From positions 5,332,001 to 5,396,000 of the forward strand of contig NZ_CP025624.1 of assembly GCF_002874965.1 (NCBI RefSeq): 64,000 nt of DNA. Direction: 5' to 3'. Below, one piece after another: positions 1 through 7,662 of the stretch (its first letter is position 1; each line of letters starts with the position of its first letter). The notes under the pieces were generated by a model. That model was given only the letters and a program-made list of their open reading frames with translations. It did not search any database and was not told the DNA's origin. Source of the DNA: Pseudomonas sp. NC02 (GTDB lineage: Bacteria > Pseudomonadota > Gammaproteobacteria > Pseudomonadales > Pseudomonadaceae). The position numbers and the translations under genes are program-made.

Positions 1-805
1 CCGCCGGATCGAGGCGCAGCACACCGTTGTGATACGGGCGCAGTGCGTCGATCACTTCCACCAGCGGGCGGTCGCGCACTTGCAGGAAACCGTCGATCCA
101 CGCCGTCGCCCCCGAGGAACTGGCCAGCACCGGGCCGAAGCCGAAGCGGTCATAAGTCACCTCGTGCCCGGCCTCCAGTTGCAGGCGTTCGCCGTTCTGG
201 CCGTCGATCTCCAGGGCGCCGTTGAGCGCCACCACATGGCCCTGCCCTTCGCGCTCGCGCAGCAACAGGCGATTGCCCAAGGCATGCAGTCGAGCTTGAT
301 CGGTCTGAATGAAAAACGGTCGGTTGCTGTCCCTGGCAATCTTCACCAGCAACTCGCCATCGCGCAGGCGCACCACGCGGTGTTGTGGGTCGAACTGGAT
401 GTCGGCGGCACTGCGGGCGTTGAGCAGTAACTCGCTGCCATCCGCCAGCTCTACAGTGCGCCGTTCGCCGGTGCCGGTGCGGATATCGGCGGTCAAATCC
501 TCCACCACCGGCCGGGCCAGCCAACCGGCGCCCAGCATCAGGCCAGCGCCCACCAGGGCGCCGCGCAACACCGTGCGGCGGCTGGATGGCGCGTCCAGTG
601 CCTGCTGCAATACCTTGCCGCTGACGCCTTGGGTCTGCGGAATTTGAAACACACCGAGGCGGGTTTCCAGTTGTTGGCACAAGGCTTCGTGACGCGGGTC
701 TGCGGCACGCCACTGATGGTAACGCTGCCAGTCGGCGGCACTCGCCTCGCCGGAGCGCAGCAACACCACCCAGCGAGTGGCGCTGTCGATCAGGTCGTCG
801 CTCAT
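1..805 (-). CDS. FecR-family anti-sigma regulator (3' end outside window)
   Basis: The reading frame starts at the ATG ending at 805 (MSDDLIDSATRW...) and stays open to the window edge, so its C-terminus is missing. The N-terminal ~70 residues match the cytoplasmic domain of FecR proteins (DUF4880), with WVVLLRSGEA and the spaced Trp residues. A single hydrophobic segment follows (GALVGAGLMLGAGWLA), then the periplasmic FecR domain, seen in GERRTVELADGSELLLNARS. In this family the protein senses a TonB-dependent receptor and controls its partner ECF sigma factor. The start codon overlaps the sigma gene stop as ATGA, indicating translational coupling. The receptor gene would be expected just beyond position 1. 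Confidence 0.9.
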   Translation of the reverse strand, partial: MSDDLIDSATRWVVLLRSGEASAADWQRYHQWRAADPRHEALCQQLETRLGVFQIPQTQGVSGKVLQQALDAPSSRRTVLRGALVGAGLMLGAGWLARPVVEDLTADIRTGTGERRTVELADGSELLLNARSAADIQFDPQHRVVRLRDGELLVKIARDSNRPFFIQTDQARLHALGNRLLLREREGQGHVVALNGALEIDGQNGERLQLEAGHEVTYDRFGFGPVLASSSGATAWIDGFLQVRDRPLVEVIDALRPYHNGVLRLDPA

Positions 806-1311
806 TCCAGGCACAGCCGCAGGCAGCGGTTGACGGCACGGGTCATGTAGTCGCTGACCGAGCGTTGGGAAATGCCCAGCTCGGCCGCGATTTCCGGGTA
901 GGTCAGGCCATTGAGTTGCGACAGCAGAAAGGTCGCCTTGACCTTGGCCGGCAAGCCGTCGAGCAACTGGTCGATGGCCTGCAGGGCTTCGAGCATCTGC
1001 GCCAAATCCTCAGGGGATGGCGCGGGCGAGGTTTCGTCCTGGTCGAGGGCGTCGAGGTAGGCGCGCTCCAGGTCACGGCGACGCCACAGCTGGTACATCA
1101 GGCGTTGGGCAATGGTGGTGAGCAAGGCGCGTGGCTGGCGGATCGGCGCCACGCCCGGGGAACTCAGGAGCTGGACGAAGGTGTCGGCGGCGATGTCTTC
1201 GGCGTGGGCACGGGAATCGAGATGGCGGTGCAAACGGCCGCACAGCCAGTCGTAATGACTGCGGAACAATCCGCCCACGTAATCGCTGTGAGAAGTGTCG
1301 GCGCCGGACAT
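802..1311 (-). CDS. FecI-like ECF RNA polymerase sigma factor
   Basis: A 169-residue protein of typical ECF sigma length. Region 2 spans about residues 10-75 (LFRSHYDWLCGRLHRHLDSR, then AEDIAADTFVQLL). Region 4 spans about 110-165 and carries a helix-turn-helix, LTYPEIAAELGISQRSVSDY. Family members paired with FecR normally switch on a TonB-dependent siderophore or haem receptor gene. The 4-bp ATGA overlap with the downstream fecR-like gene supports a two-gene unit. FecI-type genes are often Fur-controlled, but no convincing Fur box was found in the AT-rich upstream stretch (1370-1430). The ligand cannot be told from this window. Confidence 0.92.
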   Translation of the reverse strand: MSGADTSHSDYVGGLFRSHYDWLCGRLHRHLDSRAHAEDIAADTFVQLLSSPGVAPIRQPRALLTTIAQRLMYQLWRRRDLERAYLDALDQDETSPAPSPEDLAQMLEALQAIDQLLDGLPAKVKATFLLSQLNGLTYPEIAAELGISQRSVSDYMTRAVNRCLRLCLE

Positions 1312-1428
1312 AGTGGCTCCATCTGAGTAGGTTGCGCGTTATGTCCGGTGTTCCGGTGGAGCGATCCTAGCAAGGCTGCTTATTCTTTAATAATATTTAA
1401 AAGGTATTTTTATATAACCAATAATTCA

Positions 1429-1526
1429 CACGCTCTGCGTGGGAATGCCGCCTTGGACGCTCTGCGTCTGCTTTGAAATCGTGACGCAGAGCGTCACAGG
1501 ATGCATTCCCACGCGGAGCGTGGGAA
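1429..1526. repeat. Palindromic repeat pair with CACGCTCTGCGTGGGAATGC arms
   Basis: Two outer arms (CACGCTCTGCGTGGGAATGC near 1429 and its inverse near 1503-1522) flank an inner inverted pair, GACGCTCTGCGTC / GACGCAGAGCGTC. The unit sits between the ECF sigma promoter side and the 3' end of the next gene. It is a different family from the GTGGGAGCGGG repeats elsewhere in the window. Confidence 0.8.
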
Positions 1527-1529
1527 CGA

Positions 1530-2309
1530 TCATTGGAGGCGTGGATAACCCAAGGCTTCCGCCTGCTGCCGGTATTCCAGCAGCACCTGGTAATCCGCTT
1601 CGGTGGCGGGCAGCACTTCGTGTACGCCGAGGGTTTGCACCACTTCGGGCAGATCCTGCAAGGCCAGGTTCATGACCTCCCGCAGGTGTTCACTTGAGCC
1701 CGACGCGCTGATGTAAGGCAGCGTCGGGCTGGGCGCGCTGCGGGTGACGATCCTCAGCCCGGCCACTTCCTCTGGCGCAAAACGGGCGAGGTAGTCGTAG
1801 GTCACGCTGTCGATGGCGGCAAGGTCTGCGCGGTTTTCCCGCAGCCATCGCAGGCTTTCGCGATGGGCGCCGCTGATGCCGACTTCGGCAAAGAACCGAC
1901 CGCCCTGCTGCAGCGGCGCCAGGCGTTCGCGCAGCAGGTTCATGCCGCTGTTGGAGTCATGGCCGTTGATCACGCCGCGGCTGTCTTGGAAGTCGGCCAA
2001 GGCAACGCGGGGATTGTCGTCGCGGGTCAGCAGCAGGCTGCAATGCTGGCCGCCGCTGCTGTGGGGCAGTTCGTAGCGCGGGCGGCCAATCACCTGGACT
2101 TGCCCGCGCAGCTCGGTCATCAGCGGGTAGCCGCAGGTTTGCGTCAGCAGCAATTGCGGGGCGCGCCACAGGCTGCGCAGGTCGAGATGATCAGCCTTGC
2201 GGCGGGTCGCGCCCAGGCGCTCAAGGATGCGCGAAAGCCAGCGCTCATTGGCCTGTTGCACCTGCTGCGGCGCCACGTACATCAGCAGTTCGGCGTAGCG
2301 GTCACTCAT
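1530..2309 (-). CDS. PhnD-like periplasmic-binding-type protein without signal peptide
   Basis: A 259-residue protein resembling the PhnD/transferrin-like fold of phosphate/phosphonate ABC substrate-binding proteins. Family signs are LTQTCGYPLMTELRGQ, the DSNSGMNLLRERL segment and the WLRENRADLAAIDSVTYDYL segment of the second lobe. It begins MSDRYAELLMYV and has no signal peptide or lipobox, and no ABC permease or ATPase lies nearby. It starts 9 bp after the desaturase stop, so the two are probably cotranscribed. Such orphan binding-fold proteins may act as cytoplasmic sensors, but the ligand is unknown. Confidence 0.75.
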   Translation of the reverse strand: MSDRYAELLMYVAPQQVQQANERWLSRILERLGATRRKADHLDLRSLWRAPQLLLTQTCGYPLMTELRGQVQVIGRPRYELPHSSGGQHCSLLLTRDDNPRVALADFQDSRGVINGHDSNSGMNLLRERLAPLQQGGRFFAEVGISGAHRESLRWLRENRADLAAIDSVTYDYLARFAPEEVAGLRIVTRSAPSPTLPYISASGSSEHLREVMNLALQDLPEVVQTLGVHEVLPATEADYQVLLEYRQQAEALGYPRLQ

Positions 2310-2318
2310 GGTCGTCTC

Positions 2319-3260
2319 TCAAGCAAAGGGGTGCCGTGGGCTGTCGATGGCCTTGAGCCCGTGACGGCCGATCAACTGGCCGTAACCCTGCACCAGGAAC
2401 CCGCCGCTGCGCGCCACCCATTGTTCGCGGCGCGCGCGGTACACGGTGGGCAGCAAATACCACGGCAGCTTCGGCAAGTCGTGATGCACCAGGTGCAGGT
2501 TGTTGTTGAGGAACAGCCAGGTCCACGGCCAGGCGGCTTCGTTAAGCACCGTGCGCTGTTCCGGTTGTGGGTGCGGGCGATGCTCATAGTAGGAACGGAT
2601 CGCCGCCACCGACAAGGCCGGCACGCTGACCAGCGCCACGTAGTGCCACACCGGCAGCACGCTGTAGTGGGCGATGAAGGTCAGCATCAGCACGGTCACG
2701 GTGCCATGGCTCAGCCACATCAGCCACGCCTGGCGCTGGCCTTTGCGTAGGCGTCTGACCTCGTTGCGCGCCAGCTTCCACAGCGCCAGCGGCGAACCCA
2801 ACAGGAAGCGCCCCAGGACGGTCTTGGTCAGCCAATGCAAGGTGCGCTCGAACAGCGAACTGTCATCCCACTGCCGCTGATTCAGGTAGCGGCTTTCCGG
2901 GTCGACACCGGGCACCGTCAGGTCTTCGTCGTTGTGGTGCACCAGGTGGCAGTTGCGGTACAGGGTGTAGGGGTACCAGACGGCAAACGGTGCGTAGCCG
3001 AGGAGTTTGTTCAAAGCAGTGAAGCGGGTGGGATGGCCGTGCAGCAGTTCGTGTTGCAGGGACATCCACAGCGTCACGAGCGGGATCAACAGTGCGGTAC
3101 TCAGCCACAGGCCAAGCCAGTGGCTGGCGAGGATCACCGCAAACCAGCCGGCATAGACGCCGATCAACAGCAGCCAGGTCGGCCACTCGGTGCGGGCGGT
3201 AAAGGTCTGGGCCAGGGCTTCGATTTCCCGGCGCTGGGTTTCATCAAGGTAGTTGGACAT
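2319..3260 (-). CDS. Membrane fatty acid desaturase family protein
   Basis: A 313-residue integral membrane protein with the histidine boxes of di-iron desaturases/hydroxylases: HELLHGH at 70-76, HLVHH at 105-109 and a third HLVHH near residue 256. Hydrophobic segments at about 28-45, 48-66 and in the centre would form the membrane core. The family uses a di-iron centre, O2 and electrons to desaturate or hydroxylate lipids or other hydrophobic substrates. The exact substrate is not visible. It precedes the PhnD-like gene by 9 bp. Confidence 0.9.
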   Translation of the reverse strand: MSNYLDETQRREIEALAQTFTARTEWPTWLLLIGVYAGWFAVILASHWLGLWLSTALLIPLVTLWMSLQHELLHGHPTRFTALNKLLGYAPFAVWYPYTLYRNCHLVHHNDEDLTVPGVDPESRYLNQRQWDDSSLFERTLHWLTKTVLGRFLLGSPLALWKLARNEVRRLRKGQRQAWLMWLSHGTVTVLMLTFIAHYSVLPVWHYVALVSVPALSVAAIRSYYEHRPHPQPEQRTVLNEAAWPWTWLFLNNNLHLVHHDLPKLPWYLLPTVYRARREQWVARSGGFLVQGYGQLIGRHGLKAIDSPRHPFA

Positions 3261-3363
3261 CGGCAGCTCAGGGCAGGCGTGGCCGACGAAAAAGTCGGCT
3301 TCATCCTGCTCTGTGCAATGGGGCGGGAAAATCTTGCAGATCGTTTGGTGCTTAGCTTAGAAC

Positions 3364-3480
3364 TTAATGACCGAACAGGTTGCTGTCGGTTTTCTTGGCC
3401 TTTTTCTCGGCGCGTTTTTCATCGGCGGTCTTTGCCGGTTTCTTCTTGTCAGCTTTCTTAGAATTCAGACCTTTGGCCAT
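3364..3480 (-). CDS. Lysine-rich small protein, 38 residues
   Basis: A short frame begins ATG at 3480 (MAKGLNSKKADKKKPAKTA...) and ends TAA at 3364 after ...SNLFGH. About a third of the residues are Lys, so the protein is strongly basic and probably disordered. It lies alone between the desaturase and a divergent acetyltransferase. The composition would suit nucleic-acid or ribosome contact, but that is inference. No family is recognised with certainty. Confidence 0.6.
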   Translation of the reverse strand: MAKGLNSKKADKKKPAKTADEKRAEKKAKKTDSNLFGH

Positions 3481-3594
3481 GATGCGTGCTCCACTTACAG
3501 GGGATGTAACACTGGGTATAACACCGATTGCCCAACAGAAGGCGCTTTGCCCGACTTATAATCTGCGCCCCCTGGATTCGCGTGTTTGAAAACC

Positions 3595-4032
3595 ATGCCC
3601 GAGTTTCACATCGACCGACTGGCAGAGCCGTTGTGGCCGCTGCTGAACAAGTTCTATCGCAGCCATAACTCACCGATGAAGGCCCTCAAGGGTGGCCAGT
3701 TGTGGGTGGCCAGGGGCAGCGAGATTGTCGCGGGCCTGTGCCTGACGCCGGTGGTGGGTGGGCAGTGGTTGACCGGGCTGTTTGTCGACCCGGCGCTGCG
3801 TGGCCAGGGGCTGGCGGCGCAATTGATTCGCGCCTCGGTCGCAAGCGTTGAAGGCACGGTGTGGCTGCTGTGCCATCCGGACCTGGAAGGCTTTTATCAA
3901 CGCCTGGGTTTTACCCAGGACACGTTGCTGCCGCAGTCCTTGTCGGAGCGCCTGGTGCGCTACAAACGCAACAAGCCGATGATCGCCATGGGCTTAGAAC
4001 CGTTGGTGAGGTCGACCTTCAATAAAGTGTGA
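3595..4032 (+). CDS. GNAT-family N-acetyltransferase
   Basis: A 145-residue protein (MPEFHIDRLAEPLWPLL...). The acetyl-CoA binding motif A of GNAT enzymes is seen in LTGLFVDPALRGQGLAAQLI at about residues 58-77, followed by the C-terminal FYQRLGF typical of the fold. These enzymes transfer acetyl from acetyl-CoA to an amine of a small molecule or protein. The ATG at 3595 is preferred over an in-frame TTG three codons upstream. The substrate is unknown. Confidence 0.85.
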   Translation: MPEFHIDRLAEPLWPLLNKFYRSHNSPMKALKGGQLWVARGSEIVAGLCLTPVVGGQWLTGLFVDPALRGQGLAAQLIRASVASVEGTVWLLCHPDLEGFYQRLGFTQDTLLPQSLSERLVRYKRNKPMIAMGLEPLVRSTFNKV

Positions 4033-4092
4033 TCAGCCGTTGTGGGCCCCATGCTAGCCTCGGCGGCACCAGCGGCCCATTACAGGATGATC

Positions 4093-4911
4093 ATGAAAGC
4101 GACCCTTGCAGCCTTATCCCTTGCAGCTCTCCTCGCCCCGGCCTTGAGCCAGGCAGCCGAAGCGCCGGTTTCCGCCGAGCAGTATGCAACCGTGCTCGCC
4201 GGCAGTTGGCGCGTGCCGGCCAACAGCGCGCGTGATGTGTATCGTCACCCGCAGCAGACCCTGGAGTTCTTTGGCCTGCGGGGCGACCAGACCCTGATCG
4301 AAATCACCCCCGGTGGAGGCTGGTACAGCGAGCTGCTGGCGCCGCTGCTCAAGGATAACGGCCACTACATCGCTGCCGTGCAGGCGCCGAACAGCAGTGC
4401 CTATGCGCGTACATCAGAAGAAAACCTGAAAAAGAAATTCGCCGCAGACCCGCTGCATTATTCCAAGGCCGGCTTCGCCGAGTTCGACCCCAAGGCTCCG
4501 GTGCTGGGCAAGCCTGGCTCGGCCGACACCGTGCTGACCTTTCGCAACGTTCATAACTGGGTGATGGCGGATACGGCGCCGGCGATGTTCGAGGCGTTCT
4601 TCAAGGTGTTGAAACCGGGCGGCGTGCTGGGGGTGGTGGATCACCGGGCCAAGGACGGGGCGTCGCTGGAAGACATCAAGCACAGCGGTTACCTGACCAC
4701 CGCGTATGTGGTGAAACTGGCGACGGATGCGGGGTTCAAGCTTGAGGGGCAGAGCGAGGTGAATGCCAACCCGAAAGATACCAAGGACTACCCGGATGGG
4801 GTCTGGACCTTGCCGCCGGCGTTGACGTTGGGGGAGAAGGACAAGGCCAAGTATGTGGCGATTGGTGAGTCGGACCGGATGACGTTGCGGTTTGTGAAGC
4901 CCGCAAAATAA
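4093..4911 (+). CDS. Exported class I SAM-methyltransferase-like protein
   Basis: A 272-residue protein. The chosen ATG (4093) follows ACAGGA by about 6 bases and gives a clean signal peptide: MKATLAALSLAALLAPALSQA, then AEAP. The mature part has the methyltransferase Rossmann start IEITPGGGWYSELLAPLL (SAM-binding motif I), a LTFRNVHNW segment and VLKPGGVLGVVDHR (motif III). It matches the predicted-methyltransferase family of exported proteins (COG4798). SAM is not expected in the periplasm, so its real chemistry is open. Confidence 0.85.
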   Translation: MKATLAALSLAALLAPALSQAAEAPVSAEQYATVLAGSWRVPANSARDVYRHPQQTLEFFGLRGDQTLIEITPGGGWYSELLAPLLKDNGHYIAAVQAPNSSAYARTSEENLKKKFAADPLHYSKAGFAEFDPKAPVLGKPGSADTVLTFRNVHNWVMADTAPAMFEAFFKVLKPGGVLGVVDHRAKDGASLEDIKHSGYLTTAYVVKLATDAGFKLEGQSEVNANPKDTKDYPDGVWTLPPALTLGEKDKAKYVAIGESDRMTLRFVKPAK

Positions 4912-4932
4912 GCTGAATGCACACAGAACAAA

Positions 4933-5022
4933 TGTGGGAGCGGGCTTGCTCGTGAATGCGGTGGATCAGTCTATATCTTCGGTGACTGGCACTCCGCTTT
5001 CGCGAGCAAGCCCGCTCCCACA
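4933..5022. repeat. REP pair (GTGGGAGCGGGCTTGCTCG type)
   Basis: Inverted arms TGTGGGAGCGGGCTTGCTCG and CGAGCAAGCCCGCTCCCACA surround a variable ~45-bp centre, giving a REPIN-like pair. It lies between the convergent methyltransferase and def genes. Confidence 0.9.
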
Positions 5023-5047
5023 GTTTGAGGTGTGTTTTGCCTGAGGG

Positions 5048-5587
5048 TTATTCGTCTGCCGTAGGATCCATATCCGGGAACATCACTTCGATAAACCCGA
5101 ACTTGCTGAAATCGGTAATCCGCGACGGGTACAGCCGGCCGATCAGGTGATCGCACTCGTGCTGTACCACCCGCGCGTGAAAGCCTTCGGCAATCCGCAC
5201 AATCGGCTCGCCCTTGGGGTCAAACCCTTCGTAGCGAATCTGCTGGTAACGGTCCACTGCCCCACGCAAACCAGGCACCGACAGGCACCCTTCATAGCCT
5301 TCTTCCAGCACCGGGCTGAGCGGCGTGATCAGCGGGTTGATCAGGATGGTCTGGGGCACGGCGGGCGCGTCCGGGTAGCGTTCGCTGCTCTCGAAACCGA
5401 AGATCACCAGTTGCAGGTCCACTCCAATCTGCGGCGCGGCCAGGCCGACGCCACCGACGTGTTCCATGGTCTGGAACATGTCATCAATCAACTGCCACAG
5501 CTCGGGGCTGTCGAACATTTCCGGCGGAACCGGCGGGGCAATACGCAGCAGGCGCTCATCGCCCATTTTCAGGATTTCACGGATCAT
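5048..5587 (-). CDS. def: Peptide deformylase
   Basis: A 179-residue enzyme that removes the N-formyl group from nascent proteins. All three family motifs are present: [10 protein letters not shown] at 46-55, EGCLSVPG at 99-106 with the metal-binding Cys101, and QHECDHL at 142-148 with the two metal-binding His and catalytic Glu. It is not next to fmt, so it may be a second deformylase in this genome. It follows the BrkB-like gene by 3 bp in the same direction, suggesting cotranscription. Confidence 0.95.
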   Translation of the reverse strand: MIREILKMGDERLLRIAPPVPPEMFDSPELWQLIDDMFQTMEHVGGVGLAAPQIGVDLQLVIFGFESSERYPDAPAVPQTILINPLITPLSPVLEEGYEGCLSVPGLRGAVDRYQQIRYEGFDPKGEPIVRIAEGFHARVVQHECDHLIGRLYPSRITDFSKFGFIEVMFPDMDPTADE

Positions 5588-5590
5588 CGA

Positions 5591-6535
5591 TCAGACTTCA
5601 TCGGTAGTGGGCTTGAGGGAAGGGTCGCGGCCAAGGCCTGAGACATGCTTTTTTTCGTCGTGCTCGCCAAAGTCCTTTTCACCAGGATCCTTGCCTTCGG
5701 CCGACATGTGTTCGATCACCGCATTCATCTCCGCCCCCAGCAACAGCACGGCAGCCGAGATGTAGAAGTACAACAGCAGCACAATGATCGCGCCGATACT
5801 GCCATACATGGCGTTGTAGTCGGCAAAGGTTTTGACGTAGTAGCCAAAACCCAGGGAAGCGACGATCCAGACCACCACCGCCAGCACCGATCCCGGGGTG
5901 ATAAAGCGAAACTTCTGCTTCACGTCAGGCATCACGTAGTACATCAACGCCACGGAGAACATCAACAGGATGACGATCAGCGGCCAACGCAGGATGGTCC
6001 ACAGCGTGACCACGAATTCCTGCATGCCGATCTGCCCCGCCAGCCATTCCATCACCTGGGGCCCGAGCACCATCAAGGCGGCGGCGGCCAACAGCATGCC
6101 GGCGAAGCCTACGGTGTAGAAAATCGACAGCGGGAAGCGCTTCCAGATCGGTCGGCCTTCCACCACGTCATAGGCGGCATTCATCGCACTCATCATCAGG
6201 CGCACACCCGCCGAGGCGGTGTACAGCGCGATCACGATACCCACCGACAACAGGCCACCCTTGGATTGCTGCAACTGGTCGATCACCGGGTTGACCTGCT
6301 CCAGGGCCTGGGGCGGCAATACCAGTTCCGATTGCATGCGCAGCCAGGTGAAGAAGTCCGGCAGGTGCAGGAAACCGATCAGGGCAATCAGGAACAGCAG
6401 GAAGGGAAACAGCGAGAACAGCATCTGGTAGGCCAGCGCCGAGGCGTACGTAGGCATCTCGTCATCGAGGAACTCTGTGACAGTGCGCACCAGCACTTTG
6501 TGCAGGGGCAAGCCTTGTAATACCGGAAAAATCAT
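5591..6535 (-). CDS. YihY/BrkB-family inner-membrane protein
   Basis: A 314-residue protein with about six hydrophobic segments. Family features are YASALAYQMLFSLFPFLLFL near the N-terminus and the C-terminal GSIGAIIVLLLYFYISAAVLLLGAEMNA segment. An acidic/lysine-rich cytoplasmic tail follows (DPGEKDFGEHDEKKH). The family was once called ribonuclease BN by mistake, and its transport or structural role is not settled. The stop lies 3 bp before def. Confidence 0.9.
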   Translation of the reverse strand: MIFPVLQGLPLHKVLVRTVTEFLDDEMPTYASALAYQMLFSLFPFLLFLIALIGFLHLPDFFTWLRMQSELVLPPQALEQVNPVIDQLQQSKGGLLSVGIVIALYTASAGVRLMMSAMNAAYDVVEGRPIWKRFPLSIFYTVGFAGMLLAAAALMVLGPQVMEWLAGQIGMQEFVVTLWTILRWPLIVILLMFSVALMYYVMPDVKQKFRFITPGSVLAVVVWIVASLGFGYYVKTFADYNAMYGSIGAIIVLLLYFYISAAVLLLGAEMNAVIEHMSAEGKDPGEKDFGEHDEKKHVSGLGRDPSLKPTTDEV

Positions 6536-6656
6536 AGCGTCTCCTTTCGCCGCAAAAAGTTGAGTTCGTGGGCGACTCAGGGGCCGTTTTCTACATCAAG
6601 GTAGCTTATTTGGCGACCTTGAAACAATTTCCAAACTTTAATCACTGCAGGTGACA

Positions 6657-6682
6657 CAAAAACGGCCATCCGTGGATGGCCG
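6657..6682 (-). terminator. Rho-independent terminator after csbD-like gene
   Basis: ACGGCCATCC-GT-GGATGGCCGT forms a perfect 10-bp stem. Read on the minus strand it is followed by a run of T (AAAAA at 6657-6661 on the plus strand), just downstream of the CsbD-like stop. Confidence 0.85.
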
Positions 6683-6716
6683 TCGGGCTGCTGGAGTGCA
6701 GGCAGCCAGGTCGGGA

Positions 6717-6902
6717 CTATTTGACCGCTTTCTTTACTGCGTCCTTGGTGTCGCCGACTGCTTTTTGCACTTCACCTTTCTTTTCCTGAACCACGCCTTC
6801 AGCCCGCAACTTGTCGTTGCCGGTGACTTTGCCAACACCTTGCTTGATGTTGCCTACGGCTTCGTTCGCCAAACCTTTTGCCTTGTCCGATGTGCTACTC
6901 AT
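6717..6902 (-). CDS. CsbD-family stress protein
   Basis: A 61-residue hydrophilic protein, [18 protein letters not shown]..., with the CsbD repeat pattern of GK(A/V)xGNxKLxAEGxxQxKxG. Members are induced by general stress in many bacteria and have no defined biochemical role. The ATG at 6902 follows GGAGAAAT, a good ribosome site, and is preferred over an upstream start that would add eight residues. Confidence 0.9.
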   Translation of the reverse strand: MSSTSDKAKGLANEAVGNIKQGVGKVTGNDKLRAEGVVQEKKGEVQKAVGDTKDAVKKAVK

Positions 6903-7101
6903 GGTATTTCTCCTGGGAACAATCAAGGATTTTGGTCACTACGTAATCGTTGACCCTTGGCCTTTCCAGAGAGTTTCAATTATTTTTTCAGCGGCATTTC
7001 ATCGCGCCGTACAGGTTTGGCTTTATGTTTTGCGGCCAACCCACGAGAATGCCGGGCACATCCAGGCGCAAGCGCTGGGTAACAGATCCCGTAGGAAGGT
7101 T

Positions 7102-7479
7102 ATGAAACTCAATAAAGCACAGGCCATTGCCCGCAGAAACCAGGAACTGGGCGGTGCCGTACTCGGTGTCAACAACTGCCACTTCACCGACCTGGACCGC
7201 AAACGCAACATCTGGTGGTTCGACCTGCCGGTGGGCCGGATTGCCGTGGGCCAGTACGAGTGGATCCACTTGTTGATGCACAACGCCGAGAGCGACCAGT
7301 TGCTGCACTTGAAGGTGCCAACGGTGTTTTTGCGCGAGAAGCTGGAAGGCCTGGTGGTGCGCAATGCCGGCAAGCGCAAGCCGGAGATTACCCTGGAGCT
7401 GAGTGCCGACAAGGACTCGTTCCTCAAGGACGTACGCCCGGCCGGTGCCGGTGTGAGCTTCGCGCAGTTCGCACTGTAG
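7102..7479 (+). CDS. Conserved hypothetical protein
   Basis: A 125-residue protein, MKLNKAQAIARRNQELGGAV..., preceded by AGGAAGG five bases before the ATG. It is hydrophilic, with no signal peptide, and contains LDRKRNIWWFDLPVGRIA and a C-terminal Lys/Arg-rich stretch followed by LELSADKDSFLKDVRP. No catalytic motif is recognised. It is a single-gene unit between a REP pair and the CsbD gene. Function unknown. Confidence 0.75.
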   Translation: MKLNKAQAIARRNQELGGAVLGVNNCHFTDLDRKRNIWWFDLPVGRIAVGQYEWIHLLMHNAESDQLLHLKVPTVFLREKLEGLVVRNAGKRKPEITLELSADKDSFLKDVRPAGAGVSFAQFAL

Positions 7480-7494
7480 GAATGCGGTAAAACC

Positions 7495-7582
7495 TGTGGG
7501 AGCGGGCTTGCTCGCGAATGCGGTGTGTCAGTAACCGGTATATCACTGGCACACCGCTTTCGCGAGCAAGCCCGCTCCCACA
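7495..7582. repeat. REP pair (GTGGGAGCGGGCTTGCTCG type)
   Basis: Inverted arms TGTGGGAGCGGGCTTGCTCG / CGAGCAAGCCCGCTCCCACA around a ~48-bp centre. It sits 15 bp after the hypothetical gene stop. Confidence 0.9.
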
Positions 7583-7621
7583 TTTGGATTGCATTTCAAT
7601 GCGGGAAAATCAGCGTTCAAT

Positions 7622-7650
7622 AAAAAGCCCCGCATCTGCGGGGCTTTTTG
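7622..7650. terminator. Bidirectional terminator
   Basis: AAAAAGCCCCGC-ATCT-GCGGGGCTTTTT is a perfect hairpin with A and T tracts, placed between convergent genes. An identical hairpin core occurs at 13135-13163. Confidence 0.9.
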
Positions 7651-7662
7651 TTGGGGGCCGAG

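Noticed and set aside
1360..1430. Fur box before the ECF sigma gene
   Set aside because: The region is AT-rich but no 19-bp palindrome near the consensus was found.
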